Positions 54,470 through 63,372 of a stretch of DNA of 64,000 bases are shown in pieces. This stretch comes from Erythrobacter sp. (GTDB lineage Bacteria; Pseudomonadota; Alphaproteobacteria; Sphingomonadales; Sphingomonadaceae): the NCBI GenBank assembly GCA_009993605.1, contig JAACTB010000007.1:682001-746000 (forward strand), in the 5' to 3' direction. The notes under the pieces are model-generated. The model made no database searches, was not told the origin of the DNA, and saw only the letters and a program-made list of their open reading frames with translations. How positions within the stretch are numbered: the stretch's first letter is position 1; each line of letters begins with the position of its first letter. Both the position numbers and the translations under genes were made by a program.

Positions 54470-55156
54470 TCACATGCGCCCGCCCTTCCACACCACGCGG
54501 CCGATCACCTCGACCTCCTCGCGCGCAAGGTCGATGGGGGCATAGGCCTCGTTGGCGCTGACAAGCGCGATTCGGCCGGGCGCACTGGCCTGGACCTGCT
54601 TGACGTGCAGCGCCTCGCCGATGCGGACGACGAAAATCCCCTCGCCCGTGCGGCGGGTGCGATCGACGAATATCTCGTCGCCCGATTTCAGGAGCGGATC
54701 CATGCTGTCGCCTTCCACGCGGATCGCGGACAAATCCGCCCCTTCCAGCCCCATTTCGCGCAGCCACCGTTTGGAAAATTGAAAGCTGTCATAGGAAATT
54801 TCCTCGGCGCCGTAGGAGCCGGGGCCTGCGGAGGCTTCCAACGGGAGGCGCGGGACACTGACAAACCCGTCGATCCGCGCTCCGGCCGCAGCGTTCCGGC
54901 TCGGTTGGGCTAGCGTTCGCGTTGCGATCGTATCGCGATCGACGCCGAGGAATTCCGCGATCCGGAGCAGGTCCGGCTCGTCGAGATGGCGCGGACTTCC
55001 GCGGTTCAGATATTGGTGGAGATAGGCGGGATTGCGCCCGATCAGTCGCGCCAGCGCGCTGAGCGTTTGGCCCTGATCCTTCACGATCCCCGCCAGGCGA
55101 GCGCGGGCATAGCGTTCCTCGGGTTCGAAACGGTCGAGCGGGTCCTGCATGTCCAT
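54470..55156 (-). CDS. CI/LexA-like repressor: HTH + S24 peptidase domain
   Basis: 228 residues: helix-turn-helix of XRE type at about 28-72, then a LexA-like S24 domain. The dyad is S151 (EGDSMDPLLKSGD) and K186 (LHVKQV); an Ala110-Gly111 bond (EASAGPGS) sits 40 residues before the Ser, the position of the self-cleavage site in LexA/CI. So RecA-stimulated autocleavage is possible but unproven. It is divergent from two small genes, with repeated TAGGA half-sites in the 125-bp gap between. Confidence 0.9.
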   Translation of the reverse strand: MDMQDPLDRFEPEERYARARLAGIVKDQGQTLSALARLIGRNPAYLHQYLNRGSPRHLDEPDLLRIAEFLGVDRDTIATRTLAQPSRNAAAGARIDGFVSVPRLPLEASAGPGSYGAEEISYDSFQFSKRWLREMGLEGADLSAIRVEGDSMDPLLKSGDEIFVDRTRRTGEGIFVVRIGEALHVKQVQASAPGRIALVSANEAYAPIDLAREEVEVIGRVVWKGGRM

Positions 55157-55181
55157 TACCGGTCCTTTCCGATGCCGCGTA

Positions 55182-55223
55182 GTATTTTTCCTATAGACGA
55201 AGAATTTTCCTAGACAAGTAGGA
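55182..55223. promoter_or_regulatory. candidate operator for the S24 repressor
   Basis: Two direct copies of TTTTCCTA (55186-55193 and 55205-55212, 19 bp apart) and one TAGGA (55219-55223) in inverted orientation to the second. Thus TCCTA-6-TAGGA forms a dyad and TAGGA occurs three times in about 35 bp. It lies in the divergent gap, and the A/T-rich composition stands out from the surroundings. Confidence 0.5.
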
Positions 55224-55281
55224 TTTCAGCTGGAACGTAACGAGAACACCAGACGACTCGCCACCAGCCACAGAGGGACCC

Positions 55282-55467
55282 ATGCTGCTTCGCAAAGTCG
55301 AGAAATTCCTTCGCCGCCACCGCATGGCGCCAACCACTTTCGGGCGTCTCGCCGCGCGCGATCCGCGCTTCGTGCTCGATCTGCGCTTGGGGCGCGAACC
55401 GCGCGGGCGGACCGAACAGCGCGTGACGCGCTGGATGAACGATTACGAGGAGCCGCTCTATGTCTGA
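55282..55467 (+). CDS. small HTH-like hypothetical protein
   Basis: 61 basic residues. VEKFLRRHRMAPTTFGRLAARDPRFVLDLRLGRE has the pattern of a short XRE-like helix-turn-helix (helix, T-T-F-G-R-L-A, then D-P-R-x-V-x-x-L-R-x-G-R). Similar small proteins occur in sphingomonads in my recollection. It overlaps the next gene by 8 bp and is divergent from the S24 repressor. Confidence 0.65.
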   Translation: MLLRKVEKFLRRHRMAPTTFGRLAARDPRFVLDLRLGREPRGRTEQRVTRWMNDYEEPLYV

Positions 55468-55828
55468 TGCGCTGGCACTTGGCCTCAGCCAGACCAAGCC
55501 GGCGAGGCGCGCGCGGCGAACAGCGGCGGATCGGCTGCGCGATGCGCTTCTAACTTTGTCGGATCATCACGCTCAAGTCGTCGCCCAATCCGAGCGCGCC
55601 TGGGCCAGCATCACCTTTGCCGGCGCTCGCCATGTCTTCACTCTGATCTTCGCAGGCGAAGCGGCGGTGGAGGCAGGCGAGCGCTTCGTAGCGAACCTGC
55701 CCGATCACGAATTCTCGGTATCCGGTCAATTGGTGGCCGATGCGACGGTGAGCGAAATCGAACACCGTATACTGCCCAGCCCGCGCTTGATCGTGACCTG
55801 CGAGGTGCTGATGCTGGAAGAAGGGTGA
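55460..55828 (+). CDS. hypothetical protein, partner of the 61-residue gene
   Basis: 122 residues without signal or transmembrane helix. Basic N-terminus (PARRARRTAADRL), then alternating strands (WASITFAGARHVFTLIF, LIVTCEVLML) suggesting a small alpha/beta domain. No family recognised. Its ATG lies 8 bp inside the preceding gene, so the two are coupled. A 12-bp hairpin follows the stop. Confidence 0.65.
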   Translation: MSDALALGLSQTKPARRARRTAADRLRDALLTLSDHHAQVVAQSERAWASITFAGARHVFTLIFAGEAAVEAGERFVANLPDHEFSVSGQLVADATVSEIEHRILPSPRLIVTCEVLMLEEG

Positions 55829-55833
55829 AATAC

Positions 55834-55862
55834 GGGCAGCAGAGGCGATTCCTCTGCTGCCC
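55834..55862. terminator. strong 12-bp hairpin between convergent genes
   Basis: GGGCAGCAGAGG (55834-55845) pairs perfectly with its complement at 55851-55862 across CGATT. It has no T-run on plus, but its position between two converging genes fits a bidirectional transcript end. Confidence 0.65.
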
Positions 55863-55870
55863 GCGATAGT

Positions 55871-56080
55871 TCAGATGTATTCGACGATGCCCGTTCGGAG
55901 GCATTCCTCATACATACGATCGACGGTGCGCTGATTGCAGGTGGAATCGCTGTTGCAGTATTCGGTGTTGAACACATACGCTTCGTAGCACGGACCATAA
56001 GCGTCCTGCGCCAGAAGGGGCGCGGACCCGCCTGCGAATGCGAGGCCGAGCCCCGAGACAAGAATGGCGCATTTCTTCAT
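55871..56080 (-). CDS. small secreted cysteine-containing protein
   Basis: 69 residues: signal peptide ending APLLAQ, mature part of about 44 residues with four cysteines (GPCYEAY, TEYCNSD, STCNQR, EECLRT), acidic and polar. Probably two disulfides in the periplasm. The ATG at 56080 has GGGAGA nine bases upstream. No family recognised. Confidence 0.7.
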   Translation of the reverse strand: MKKCAILVSGLGLAFAGGSAPLLAQDAYGPCYEAYVFNTEYCNSDSTCNQRTVDRMYEECLRTGIVEYI

Positions 56081-56198
56081 ATCCGTTCTCCCGGCCGTGG
56101 ATCGGCCGCGACGGATGGTGGCCACCCGACCAGCAAGGTCGAGCGATTATCCCACCGATATGGACCTTTAGGCGCGGTCGAAACCGCGTCGGCCTCGC

Positions 56199-57629
56199 TT
56201 ACCGCCGGATCACCATGTTCCTTATCTCGGTCATGTCCTCCATCGAAAAGCGGACGCCTTCCCTTCCCAGGCCGGAGTTCTTGACCCCGCCATAGGGCAT
56301 GTTGTCGACGCGGTAGCTGGGGATTTCGTTGACCATCAGCCCGCCGACATCGACCCGGTCCCAGGCGTCGAGCACCTTGAACAGATCGCGGGTGAAGATG
56401 CCCGCCTGAAGCCCGAATTCGCTGCGGTTCACTTCGGCCAGCGCATCGTCCCAGTCGCGGAATTTCATCAGCACGGCGACGGGACCGAATGCTTCCTCGT
56501 TGACGATCTTCGCAGAGCGATCGACATCTTCGAGCAGAGTCGCTTCGACCAGCCGCCCGTCGCGCCCGCCGCCGCACAGAACTTTCGCGCCGTTATCCAC
56601 CGCCTCGCCGATCCAGCTTTCCAGCCGCTCCGCCTCGTCGTCGTCGATCATCGGACCGATAAAGGTCTCGCGGTCCTTCGGATCGCCGACCTTCAGCTCC
56701 TTCGCCGCAGCGACCAGTTTCTCGCGGAACTCGTCATAGACGTCCTCGTGAATGACGATGCGCTGCACGCTGATGCAGCTCTGGCCGGACTGGTAGAAGG
56801 TGCCCTTGATCACCCGCTCGCAGGCATCGTCGAGATCGGCATCGTGATCGACGACTACGGCAGCATTGCCGCCCAGTTCGAGCACGACCTTCTTCTTCCC
56901 CGCCTTGGCCTTGAGCGCCCATCCCACCGTGTCCGATCCGGTGAAGCTCAAGAGCTTAAGGCGCTCGTCCTCGGTGAATAGATCCGCGCCGTCGCGGCTG
57001 GCGGGCAGGATGCTGAACGCGCCTTCGGGCAGATCGGTCTCGGCCAGCACCTCACCAATGATCAGCGCGCCCAAGGGCGTCTTGCTGGCCGGTTTCAGGA
57101 CGAAAGGACAGCCCACCGCGAGCGCGGGCGCGATCTTGTGCGCGGCGAGATTGAGCGGGAAATTGAATGGCGAGATGAAGCTGCACGGGCCCACCGGCAC
57201 CCGCTTCCAGATCGCCTGATAGCCCTCCGCACGCTCCGATATGTCGAGCGGCATGACCTCCCCGCCCATGCGCACGCTTTCCTCCGCCGCGATCTCGAAC
57301 GTATCGATCAGGCGCGTGACCTCGCCCTCGCTGTCCCCGATCGGCTTTCCCGCCTCGACGCAGAGCGAATAGGCGAGCTCGTCGAACCGTTCGCGGAACC
57401 GCTCTACGCAATGCATCAGCACCGCCTTGCGCCGATAGCTGGCGAGGCGCGCCATTGGCTCGGCGGCGCGGACGGTCCCGGCGATCGCCTTGTCGATGAT
57501 CTCGGGCGTCGCGAGCGCGGTCTTGAACGCGAGCTCGCCGGTGAACTTGTCGGTGACTTCGAGATCGGTGTTCGGCTGCTCCGCCTTGTTGCAGAGGTAG
57601 AGCGGATAGGTGTCTTTCAAGGTGGGCAT
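56199..57629 (-). CDS. NAD(P)-dependent aldehyde dehydrogenase
   Basis: 476-residue ALDH superfamily enzyme: SPFNFPLNLAAHKIAPALA, FTGSDTVGW, LELGGNAAVVV with the general-base Glu, and the catalytic Cys in QSGQSCISVQR. EEAFGPVAVLMKF and PYGGVKNSGLGREG close the fold. Closest in pattern to succinate-semialdehyde/lactaldehyde-type dehydrogenases; substrate cannot be fixed. It is followed by the 2-hydroxyacid dehydrogenase gene upstream on the same strand. Confidence 0.93.
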   Translation of the reverse strand: MPTLKDTYPLYLCNKAEQPNTDLEVTDKFTGELAFKTALATPEIIDKAIAGTVRAAEPMARLASYRRKAVLMHCVERFRERFDELAYSLCVEAGKPIGDSEGEVTRLIDTFEIAAEESVRMGGEVMPLDISERAEGYQAIWKRVPVGPCSFISPFNFPLNLAAHKIAPALAVGCPFVLKPASKTPLGALIIGEVLAETDLPEGAFSILPASRDGADLFTEDERLKLLSFTGSDTVGWALKAKAGKKKVVLELGGNAAVVVDHDADLDDACERVIKGTFYQSGQSCISVQRIVIHEDVYDEFREKLVAAAKELKVGDPKDRETFIGPMIDDDEAERLESWIGEAVDNGAKVLCGGGRDGRLVEATLLEDVDRSAKIVNEEAFGPVAVLMKFRDWDDALAEVNRSEFGLQAGIFTRDLFKVLDAWDRVDVGGLMVNEIPSYRVDNMPYGGVKNSGLGREGVRFSMEDMTEIRNMVIRR

Positions 57630-57692
57630 GGGAGTCTCCGTTTCGAGACGTTAACGGCGGCCCACCTTGTGACGTTCCGGGTTACGGTCCGC

Positions 57693-58631
57693 TCAATACC
57701 CGAGCGTCAGATCCATCTGCGGCGCGACTTGCTCGCCATCGTGCCAGCGCTGGAGATTCTCGATGAAGCGATCGGCGGACCGCATGAACATCTTGGTCTG
57801 AGCGCGGCCCGACAGGTGCATGGTGATCTGGGCGTTATCGAGCGTCCAGAGTGGGTGATCCTCGGGCAAAGGCTCCGGATCGGTCACGTCGAGCAGCGCG
57901 GCCTCGATGCGCTTGTCCTCGAGCGCGGCAACGAGCGCCGCCTGATCCACCACGTCGCCGCGCGCGATATTGACGAGGACGGCGGTGCTTTTCATCGCCG
58001 CCAGCTCGTCCGCCCCGATCATGCCGACCGTTTCGGGCGTGGAGGGCACGGCGAGCACCACCCAGTCGAACTCACCGAGCTTGCCGCGCCATTCGTCGGG
58101 GCCGAGCGAATTTTCTTGGCGCGAGCGGCGCACCGGCACGACGTCCATGTCGAACGCTTCCAGCCGCGTCTTCACCAGCGAACCGATCGCGCCGAGGCCC
58201 AACAGCAGCACCCGCTCGCCCGCCAGCTCGCGCTTGCCGGGGCTGTCCATCAGCCATTCGTGCCGGTCCTGCGCGCGCACTACGTCGCGGTAGCCCTTGG
58301 CGTGCGTCAGCATCAGCATGACGGTGTATTCGGCGATCGTGATCGCGTTGATGCCGACCCCGTTGGTGACCGTGACGCCGCGCTCATCGAGCAGGTCGAG
58401 GGGCAGGAAATCGAGCCCAGCGTAGATCGAATTGAGCCATTTCAGCGATGTCGCGGCCTTCACCACCTCCACCATCGGTTCGGGCTGGGTGAAATCGAAC
58501 CAGCCGATCTCGGCCTGCGGCGCAAGCTCCAGCGCCTCGTCCTTGCTCGCGAACCAGAGCGGCTCGACCCAATCGGGCAGGCGCGGTTCGACCAGCGGGC
58601 GGATCATGGCGGAGAGGACGGCTTTGGTCAT
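57693..58631 (-). CDS. D-isomer specific 2-hydroxyacid dehydrogenase family protein
   Basis: 312 residues: NAD-binding loop LLLGLGAIGSLVKTRLEAF, then ARGDVVDQAALVAAL with the substrate Arg, PEPLPEDHPLW with the Glu, and ITMHLSGR with the catalytic His. The fold is complete, so it is likely active on a 2-keto acid. ATG at 58631 overlaps the cysS stop by 4 bp (ATGA), coupling the two genes. Substrate unknown. Confidence 0.92.
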   Translation of the reverse strand: MTKAVLSAMIRPLVEPRLPDWVEPLWFASKDEALELAPQAEIGWFDFTQPEPMVEVVKAATSLKWLNSIYAGLDFLPLDLLDERGVTVTNGVGINAITIAEYTVMLMLTHAKGYRDVVRAQDRHEWLMDSPGKRELAGERVLLLGLGAIGSLVKTRLEAFDMDVVPVRRSRQENSLGPDEWRGKLGEFDWVVLAVPSTPETVGMIGADELAAMKSTAVLVNIARGDVVDQAALVAALEDKRIEAALLDVTDPEPLPEDHPLWTLDNAQITMHLSGRAQTKMFMRSADRFIENLQRWHDGEQVAPQMDLTLGY

Positions 58632-60079
58632 ACGAGCTTCCATTCCCAGCCGAGCGGATCGCCGTCCATCACTTCCACGCCACTGGCGGCAAGGCTGGCA
58701 CGGATCGCATCCGACGTGGCGAAATCCTTGGCAAGGCGCGCTTCCTTGCGGCGCAGCAGATCGGCTTCGATCTCGGCTTCGGTGATCTGGGCGTCCTTGG
58801 GCCGAATGCGAAGATCGGCGCGCGTGAGATCGAAGATGTCGAGGCCGAGCACCCGGTCCATCTCTTCGACGACGGCGCGCTTCATTCCCGCATCGACCTT
58901 CTTGATCGCAAGCGCCTCTTCCAGCGCGGTCAGAGCGATCGGCGTGTTCAGATCATCCGCGATCGCGCCATCGAATTTCGAAAGAACGGACGCGAATTTC
59001 GGATGTTCGGCGACGGCCTGCGAAGCTTCGTCCCTCAGCGCCTCCACAGCGATAACCAACCGCTTCAACCGCGTCAGCGCAGCGCCCATTCCTTCCCAAC
59101 TGAACTCCAGTTCGCTGCGGTAATGCGCCTGAAGGCACATCATCCTGTAGGCGAGCGGATGATAACCCTTGTCGATCAGCAGCTGGAGCCGCAGGAACTC
59201 GCCCGACGATTTGCTCATCTTGCCCGAACGCTCGACGAGGAAATTGTTGTGCATCCAGATCTTCGCACCCGAATGCGTCGCTTCGTCCAAGCCGCCACAG
59301 CCACAGAAGGCTTGGTTCTGCGCGATCTCGTTGGGGTGGTGGATTTCGCGGTGATCGATCCCGCCGGTGTGGATATCGAAAGGGAAGCCCAGCAGTTTCT
59401 CCCCCATCACCGAACATTCGAGATGCCAGCCCGGCGCGCCCTTGCCCCAAGGGCTGTCCCATTCCATCTGCCGCTTCTCGCCCGGCGGCGTCTTGCGCCA
59501 GATCGCGAAATCGGCGGCGTTGCGCTTGCCTTCGACCGTATCGATCCGGCCCTCACCCTCTTCGGTGACGGCCCTCGCCAATCGGCCGTAATCCTCGATT
59601 GTCGAAACGTCGAAATAGAGCCCGCTGTCGAGTTCGTAGCAGTGCCTGTCCGCGATGCTTTTCGCGAAGTCGATCATCGGCTCGATGTAATCGGTGGCGA
59701 CCGACCATTTGGCCGGCTGGCGGATGTTTAGGGCGGCGATATCCGCCTTGAAGGCCTCGGTGTAATGCGCTGCGATATCCCAGATCGACTTCTCGGATTT
59801 CGCAGCAGCCTTTTCCAGCTTGTCCTCGCCCGCATCGGCGTCGTCGGTAAGATGGCCGACATCGGTGATGTTGATGATGTGGGTGAGATCGTAGCCCTTC
59901 CAGCTCAGCGTCCGGCCCAAGACGTCCGCAAAGACATAGGCGCGCATATTGCCGATATGGGGGTAGTTGTAGACGGTCGGCCCGCAGCTATAGACGCGCG
60001 CCTCGCCCTCATGGACGGGCTGGAATTCCTCCAGTGATCGGGTCAGCGAGTTGAAAAGCTTGAGCGGGGTATCAGCCAT
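58628..60079 (-). CDS. cysS: cysteinyl-tRNA synthetase
   Basis: 483-residue class I synthetase: YSCGPTVYNYPHIGNMRAY combines the zinc-binding Cys and the HIGH-like motif; GKMSKSSGE is KMSKS; ECSVMGEKLLG and HTGGIDHREIHHPNE supply the other zinc ligands. It charges tRNA-Cys in the cytosol. Coupled to the 2-hydroxyacid dehydrogenase gene downstream; upstream it is 25 bp from the nitroreductase gene. Confidence 0.97.
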   Translation of the reverse strand: MADTPLKLFNSLTRSLEEFQPVHEGEARVYSCGPTVYNYPHIGNMRAYVFADVLGRTLSWKGYDLTHIINITDVGHLTDDADAGEDKLEKAAAKSEKSIWDIAAHYTEAFKADIAALNIRQPAKWSVATDYIEPMIDFAKSIADRHCYELDSGLYFDVSTIEDYGRLARAVTEEGEGRIDTVEGKRNAADFAIWRKTPPGEKRQMEWDSPWGKGAPGWHLECSVMGEKLLGFPFDIHTGGIDHREIHHPNEIAQNQAFCGCGGLDEATHSGAKIWMHNNFLVERSGKMSKSSGEFLRLQLLIDKGYHPLAYRMMCLQAHYRSELEFSWEGMGAALTRLKRLVIAVEALRDEASQAVAEHPKFASVLSKFDGAIADDLNTPIALTALEEALAIKKVDAGMKRAVVEEMDRVLGLDIFDLTRADLRIRPKDAQITEAEIEADLLRRKEARLAKDFATSDAIRASLAASGVEVMDGDPLGWEWKLV

Positions 60080-60104
60080 GGAGCGCGCTTAAGCCGCAGG
60101 GCTG

Positions 60105-60779
60105 CTACTGCCAACCCTCCCAGCGCACGCTTTCGTCGAGACCGGCGCGCTTCACGTCGAAGCGGTTCACCGCCGCACCCTCGTCGCGATAGCCGATCGC
60201 CACGCCGCAGAAGAAGATGTGATCCTCGGGAATGTCGACCACCTCGCGGATCTGCGGGGAATAGACCGCCCATGCTTCCTGGAAGCAGCTGTCCAGCCCC
60301 TCCTCGCGCAGCAGCAGCGCAACGGTCTGCAACCACATGCCGATATCCGACCATTGCGGCGGGCCCATATATTTAGGCGTATGGACCAGCATCAAAACTG
60401 GCGCGCCGAAGGCCCGAAAATTGCGCGCGAACCATTCGAGCCGCTTGCCCTTGTCCTCGCGCGTGATGTCGAGCGCGCCATACATGTCCTCGCCGACACC
60501 GAAGCGGCGCTGCTCGTAAGCCCCGTCGAGATCGGGCGGATAGATGTCGTATTCGGGTTTATGTGCCGCGCGGCCCTTGGGAAATTCCTCGGCAATGCGG
60601 TCGAACAGTTTCTGCATCGGCTCGCCCGTAAGGACGATGCCATGCCAGGGCTGCGTATTGCCGCCGGACGGCGAGCGCTGGGCCTTTTCGAGGATGCGGG
60701 TGAGGATTTCGCGCTCGACCGGCTGGTCGGCAAAGGCGCGGACGGAGCGGCGGGTGGCGACGGCGTCGGAGACCTTCAC
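60105..60779 (-). CDS. nitroreductase family flavoprotein
   Basis: 224 residues: [38 protein letters not shown] and [25 protein letters not shown] are the nitroreductase motifs; the ILTRILEKA form resembles NfnB/PnrB types and not BluB. GTG at 60779 overlaps the cobT stop by 4 bp (GTGA). Third nitroreductase-like gene of the window (with 7383 and 25787). Substrate unknown. Confidence 0.92.
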   Translation of the reverse strand: MKVSDAVATRRSVRAFADQPVEREILTRILEKAQRSPSGGNTQPWHGIVLTGEPMQKLFDRIAEEFPKGRAAHKPEYDIYPPDLDGAYEQRRFGVGEDMYGALDITREDKGKRLEWFARNFRAFGAPVLMLVHTPKYMGPPQWSDIGMWLQTVALLLREEGLDSCFQEAWAVYSPQIREVVDIPEDHIFFCGVAIGYRDEGAAVNRFDVKRAGLDESVRWEGWQ

Positions 60780-62605
60780 CCGTTTTCCCCCTCGAACAAA
60801 GCCGCAAGCTGTTCGATGATCGTCCCGCCCAATTGCTCGACATCCATGATCGTGACCGAGCGTTTGTAGTAGCGCGTCACGTCGTGCCCGATGCCGATCG
60901 CGGCGAGCTGGACGGGCGACTGCTTCTCGATCCAGCCGATCACCTTGCGCAGATGTCCTTCGAGATAGCCCGCCTGATTGACGCTCAGCGTGCTGTCGTC
61001 GACCGGCGCGCCGTCGCTGATGACCATCAGGATGCGGCGATCCTCGGGCCGGGCGAGCAGGCGGGTGTGCGCCCATAACAGCGCCTCGCCGTCGATGTTT
61101 TCCTTGAGCAGCCCCTCGCGCATCATCAGGCCGAGATTGCGGCGCGCGCGGCGCCAGGGCTCGTCCGCCTTCTTGTAAATGATGTGCCGAAGATCGTTGA
61201 GGCGGCCCGGATCGGCTGGGCGACCGTCCGCCAGCCACGCCTCGCGGCTCTGCCCGCCTTTCCAGGCGCGGGTGGTGAAGCCCAGAATCTCGGTCTTCAC
61301 CCCGCAGCGTTCCAGCGTTCGCGCGAGGATATCGGCGCTGATCGCCGCGATCGAAATCGGACGCCCGCGCATCGAGCCCGAATTGTCGATCAGCAGCGTG
61401 ACGACCGTGTCCTTGAACTCGGTATCGCGCTCGATCTTGTAGCTGAGCGCATGGCCAGGGCTTATGACCACGCGGGTAAGGCGCGCGGCATCCAACAGCC
61501 CTTCTTCCTGGTCGAAATCCCAGCTGCGGTTCTGCTGCGCCATGAGACGGCGCTGCAACCGGTTGGCGAGGCGGGTGACGATGCCCTGCAATCCGGCCAG
61601 CTGGCTATCGAGATAGGTTCTGAGCCGATCGAGCTCCTCGTGGTCGCACAGTTCGGGGGCTTCGACCACCTCGTCGAACTTCTCGGTGAAGGCGCGATAG
61701 TCGAACTGTTCGGGCAGGTCGGTCCAGGGGCGGTTCGGGCGGACGGGCTGCATCCCCTCCTCGCCATCATCGGCGGGATCGCCCTCGCCCATTTCCTGAT
61801 CACCGCCATCCTCGCCATCGGTGTCGGCATCGCTCTCGCCCTGGGCGGGTTCGCCCGCGATCTCGGAGGATTGCGGTTCGGAATCGCCCTCGTCCTGCTC
61901 GTCTTCGCCGGTCTCGTCCTCCTCCGGCGCCTCGCCCTCGTCATCGCCGGTATCGTCGCCGGTATCGTCCGCATCTTCGGGCAGGGTGAGGTCGAGATGA
62001 CGCAGCATGTCGAGCGTCAATTGCTGGAAGGCGCGCTGGTCTTCGAGATTGTCGACCATGGAGGCGATGTCCGCCCCCGCCTTGGCTTCGATTTCCTCGC
62101 GCACCATGTCGACGCCCGCGCGGGCGCGCTCGGGGATCGGCTCGCCCGTCAACGCTTCGCGCAGCATCAGGGAAAGCGCGGTGGGGAGCGGTACCTGCGA
62201 AGCCTCGTTCGCGCGGGCGATCGGGTCGGACGCGGTGCGCATCTCCACCGCCGAGGTAAGGTTGCCGCGAATCCCCGCATAGCGCGTGGCGCCCAGCGAT
62301 TCGTAGCGCGTCTGCTCGATCGCGTCGTAACAGGCGCGCGCGATCGGCTCGCGCGGCGCTCCGGTCGAATGGACCCCCTCGTCGTGGTGGCGCAGGCGTA
62401 GCGCGAAACTGTCGGCAAAGCCGCGCGCCTGCCGCGCCTGGTCGGGCGGCAGAGTGCGGCCCGGCAGGGGAACGCGGAAATTCTTGCCCGCCTGAGCCGG
62501 GCTGTCCGCGCTCCAGGCGACTTCGACCTCTTCCTCGCGGGCGAGCGCGCGGGCCGTGCCGGTCAGTGCCTGCTTGAAACGATCGAGCGGTGTCTGTTCG
62601 GTCAT
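60776..62605 (-). CDS. cobT: aerobic cobaltochelatase subunit CobT
   Basis: 609 residues: an N-terminal helical domain ([17 protein letters not shown]), a long acidic low-complexity linker (about 205-295), and a C-terminal von Willebrand A domain with the [19 protein letters not shown] near 400 and [14 protein letters not shown]. CobT with CobS (AAA+ ATPase) and CobN inserts cobalt in the late-insertion, aerobic cobalamin pathway. Neither cobS nor cobN is in this window. It follows fsa by 10 bp. Confidence 0.95.
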   Translation of the reverse strand: MTEQTPLDRFKQALTGTARALAREEEVEVAWSADSPAQAGKNFRVPLPGRTLPPDQARQARGFADSFALRLRHHDEGVHSTGAPREPIARACYDAIEQTRYESLGATRYAGIRGNLTSAVEMRTASDPIARANEASQVPLPTALSLMLREALTGEPIPERARAGVDMVREEIEAKAGADIASMVDNLEDQRAFQQLTLDMLRHLDLTLPEDADDTGDDTGDDEGEAPEEDETGEDEQDEGDSEPQSSEIAGEPAQGESDADTDGEDGGDQEMGEGDPADDGEEGMQPVRPNRPWTDLPEQFDYRAFTEKFDEVVEAPELCDHEELDRLRTYLDSQLAGLQGIVTRLANRLQRRLMAQQNRSWDFDQEEGLLDAARLTRVVISPGHALSYKIERDTEFKDTVVTLLIDNSGSMRGRPISIAAISADILARTLERCGVKTEILGFTTRAWKGGQSREAWLADGRPADPGRLNDLRHIIYKKADEPWRRARRNLGLMMREGLLKENIDGEALLWAHTRLLARPEDRRILMVISDGAPVDDSTLSVNQAGYLEGHLRKVIGWIEKQSPVQLAAIGIGHDVTRYYKRSVTIMDVEQLGGTIIEQLAALFEGENG

Positions 62606-62615
62606 ACCGTCAAAA

Positions 62616-63269
62616 TCACAGGATCGACTGGCCCGTTCCCGCCCAGTCCTTCAGGAACCCTTCGATCCCCTTGTCGGTGAGGACGTGGTTGAAGAGCGCC
62701 GTGATCACCTTGGGCGGCATGGTCGCAACATCCGCGCCGATGCGCGCGCTTTCCAGCACGTGGGTCGCATGGCGGATGCTGGCGGCGAGGATTTCGGTCT
62801 CGTAACCGTAATTGTCGTAGATCAGGCGGATATCGCGGATGAGGTCCATCCCGTCGAAGCCGTTATCGTCATGCCGTCCGATGAAGGGCGAGATGAAGGT
62901 CGCCCCGGCCTTCGCCGCCAGCAGCGCCTGATTGGCGGAAAAGCACAGCGTGACGTTCACCATCGTGCCGTCTTCGGCCAGCGCCTTGCAGGTTTTGAGG
63001 CCATCGATCGTCAGCGGCACCTTGATGCAGACATTGTCCGCTATGGCGCGCAGCTTGTCCGCTTCCTTCATCATCGTCGGATGGTCGAGCGCCACGACCT
63101 CCGCGCTCACCGGCCCGTCGACCAGCGCGCAAATTTCCTTCGTCACCTCCATGAAATCGCGCCCAGACTTGGCGATCAACGAAGGATTGGTGGTGACGCC
63201 ATCGAGGAGACCGATATCGATCAGCTCTTCGATCTCGGAAATTTCGGCGGTGTCGGCAAAGAATTTCAT
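62616..63269 (-). CDS. fsa: fructose-6-phosphate aldolase / transaldolase-like
   Basis: 217 residues, the short decameric type: [29 protein letters not shown], the Schiff-base lysine in [11 protein letters not shown] (about 83) and [14 protein letters not shown]. Proteins of this size are fructose-6-phosphate aldolases or small transaldolases; sequence alone leaves both. It is divergent from the DUF2490 gene and followed by cobT. Confidence 0.93.
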   Translation of the reverse strand: MKFFADTAEISEIEELIDIGLLDGVTTNPSLIAKSGRDFMEVTKEICALVDGPVSAEVVALDHPTMMKEADKLRAIADNVCIKVPLTIDGLKTCKALAEDGTMVNVTLCFSANQALLAAKAGATFISPFIGRHDDNGFDGMDLIRDIRLIYDNYGYETEILAASIRHATHVLESARIGADVATMPPKVITALFNHVLTDKGIEGFLKDWAGTGQSIL

Positions 63270-63372
63270 GTGGCGAGCGCTCCTGTCACGAACCGGTCAT
63301 AAAAATCCGGCTGGGGAAGATTTCACTTTCGTGTCGCTTATGCGACAGATTTCCAACCGGAGTTACCGTCCC

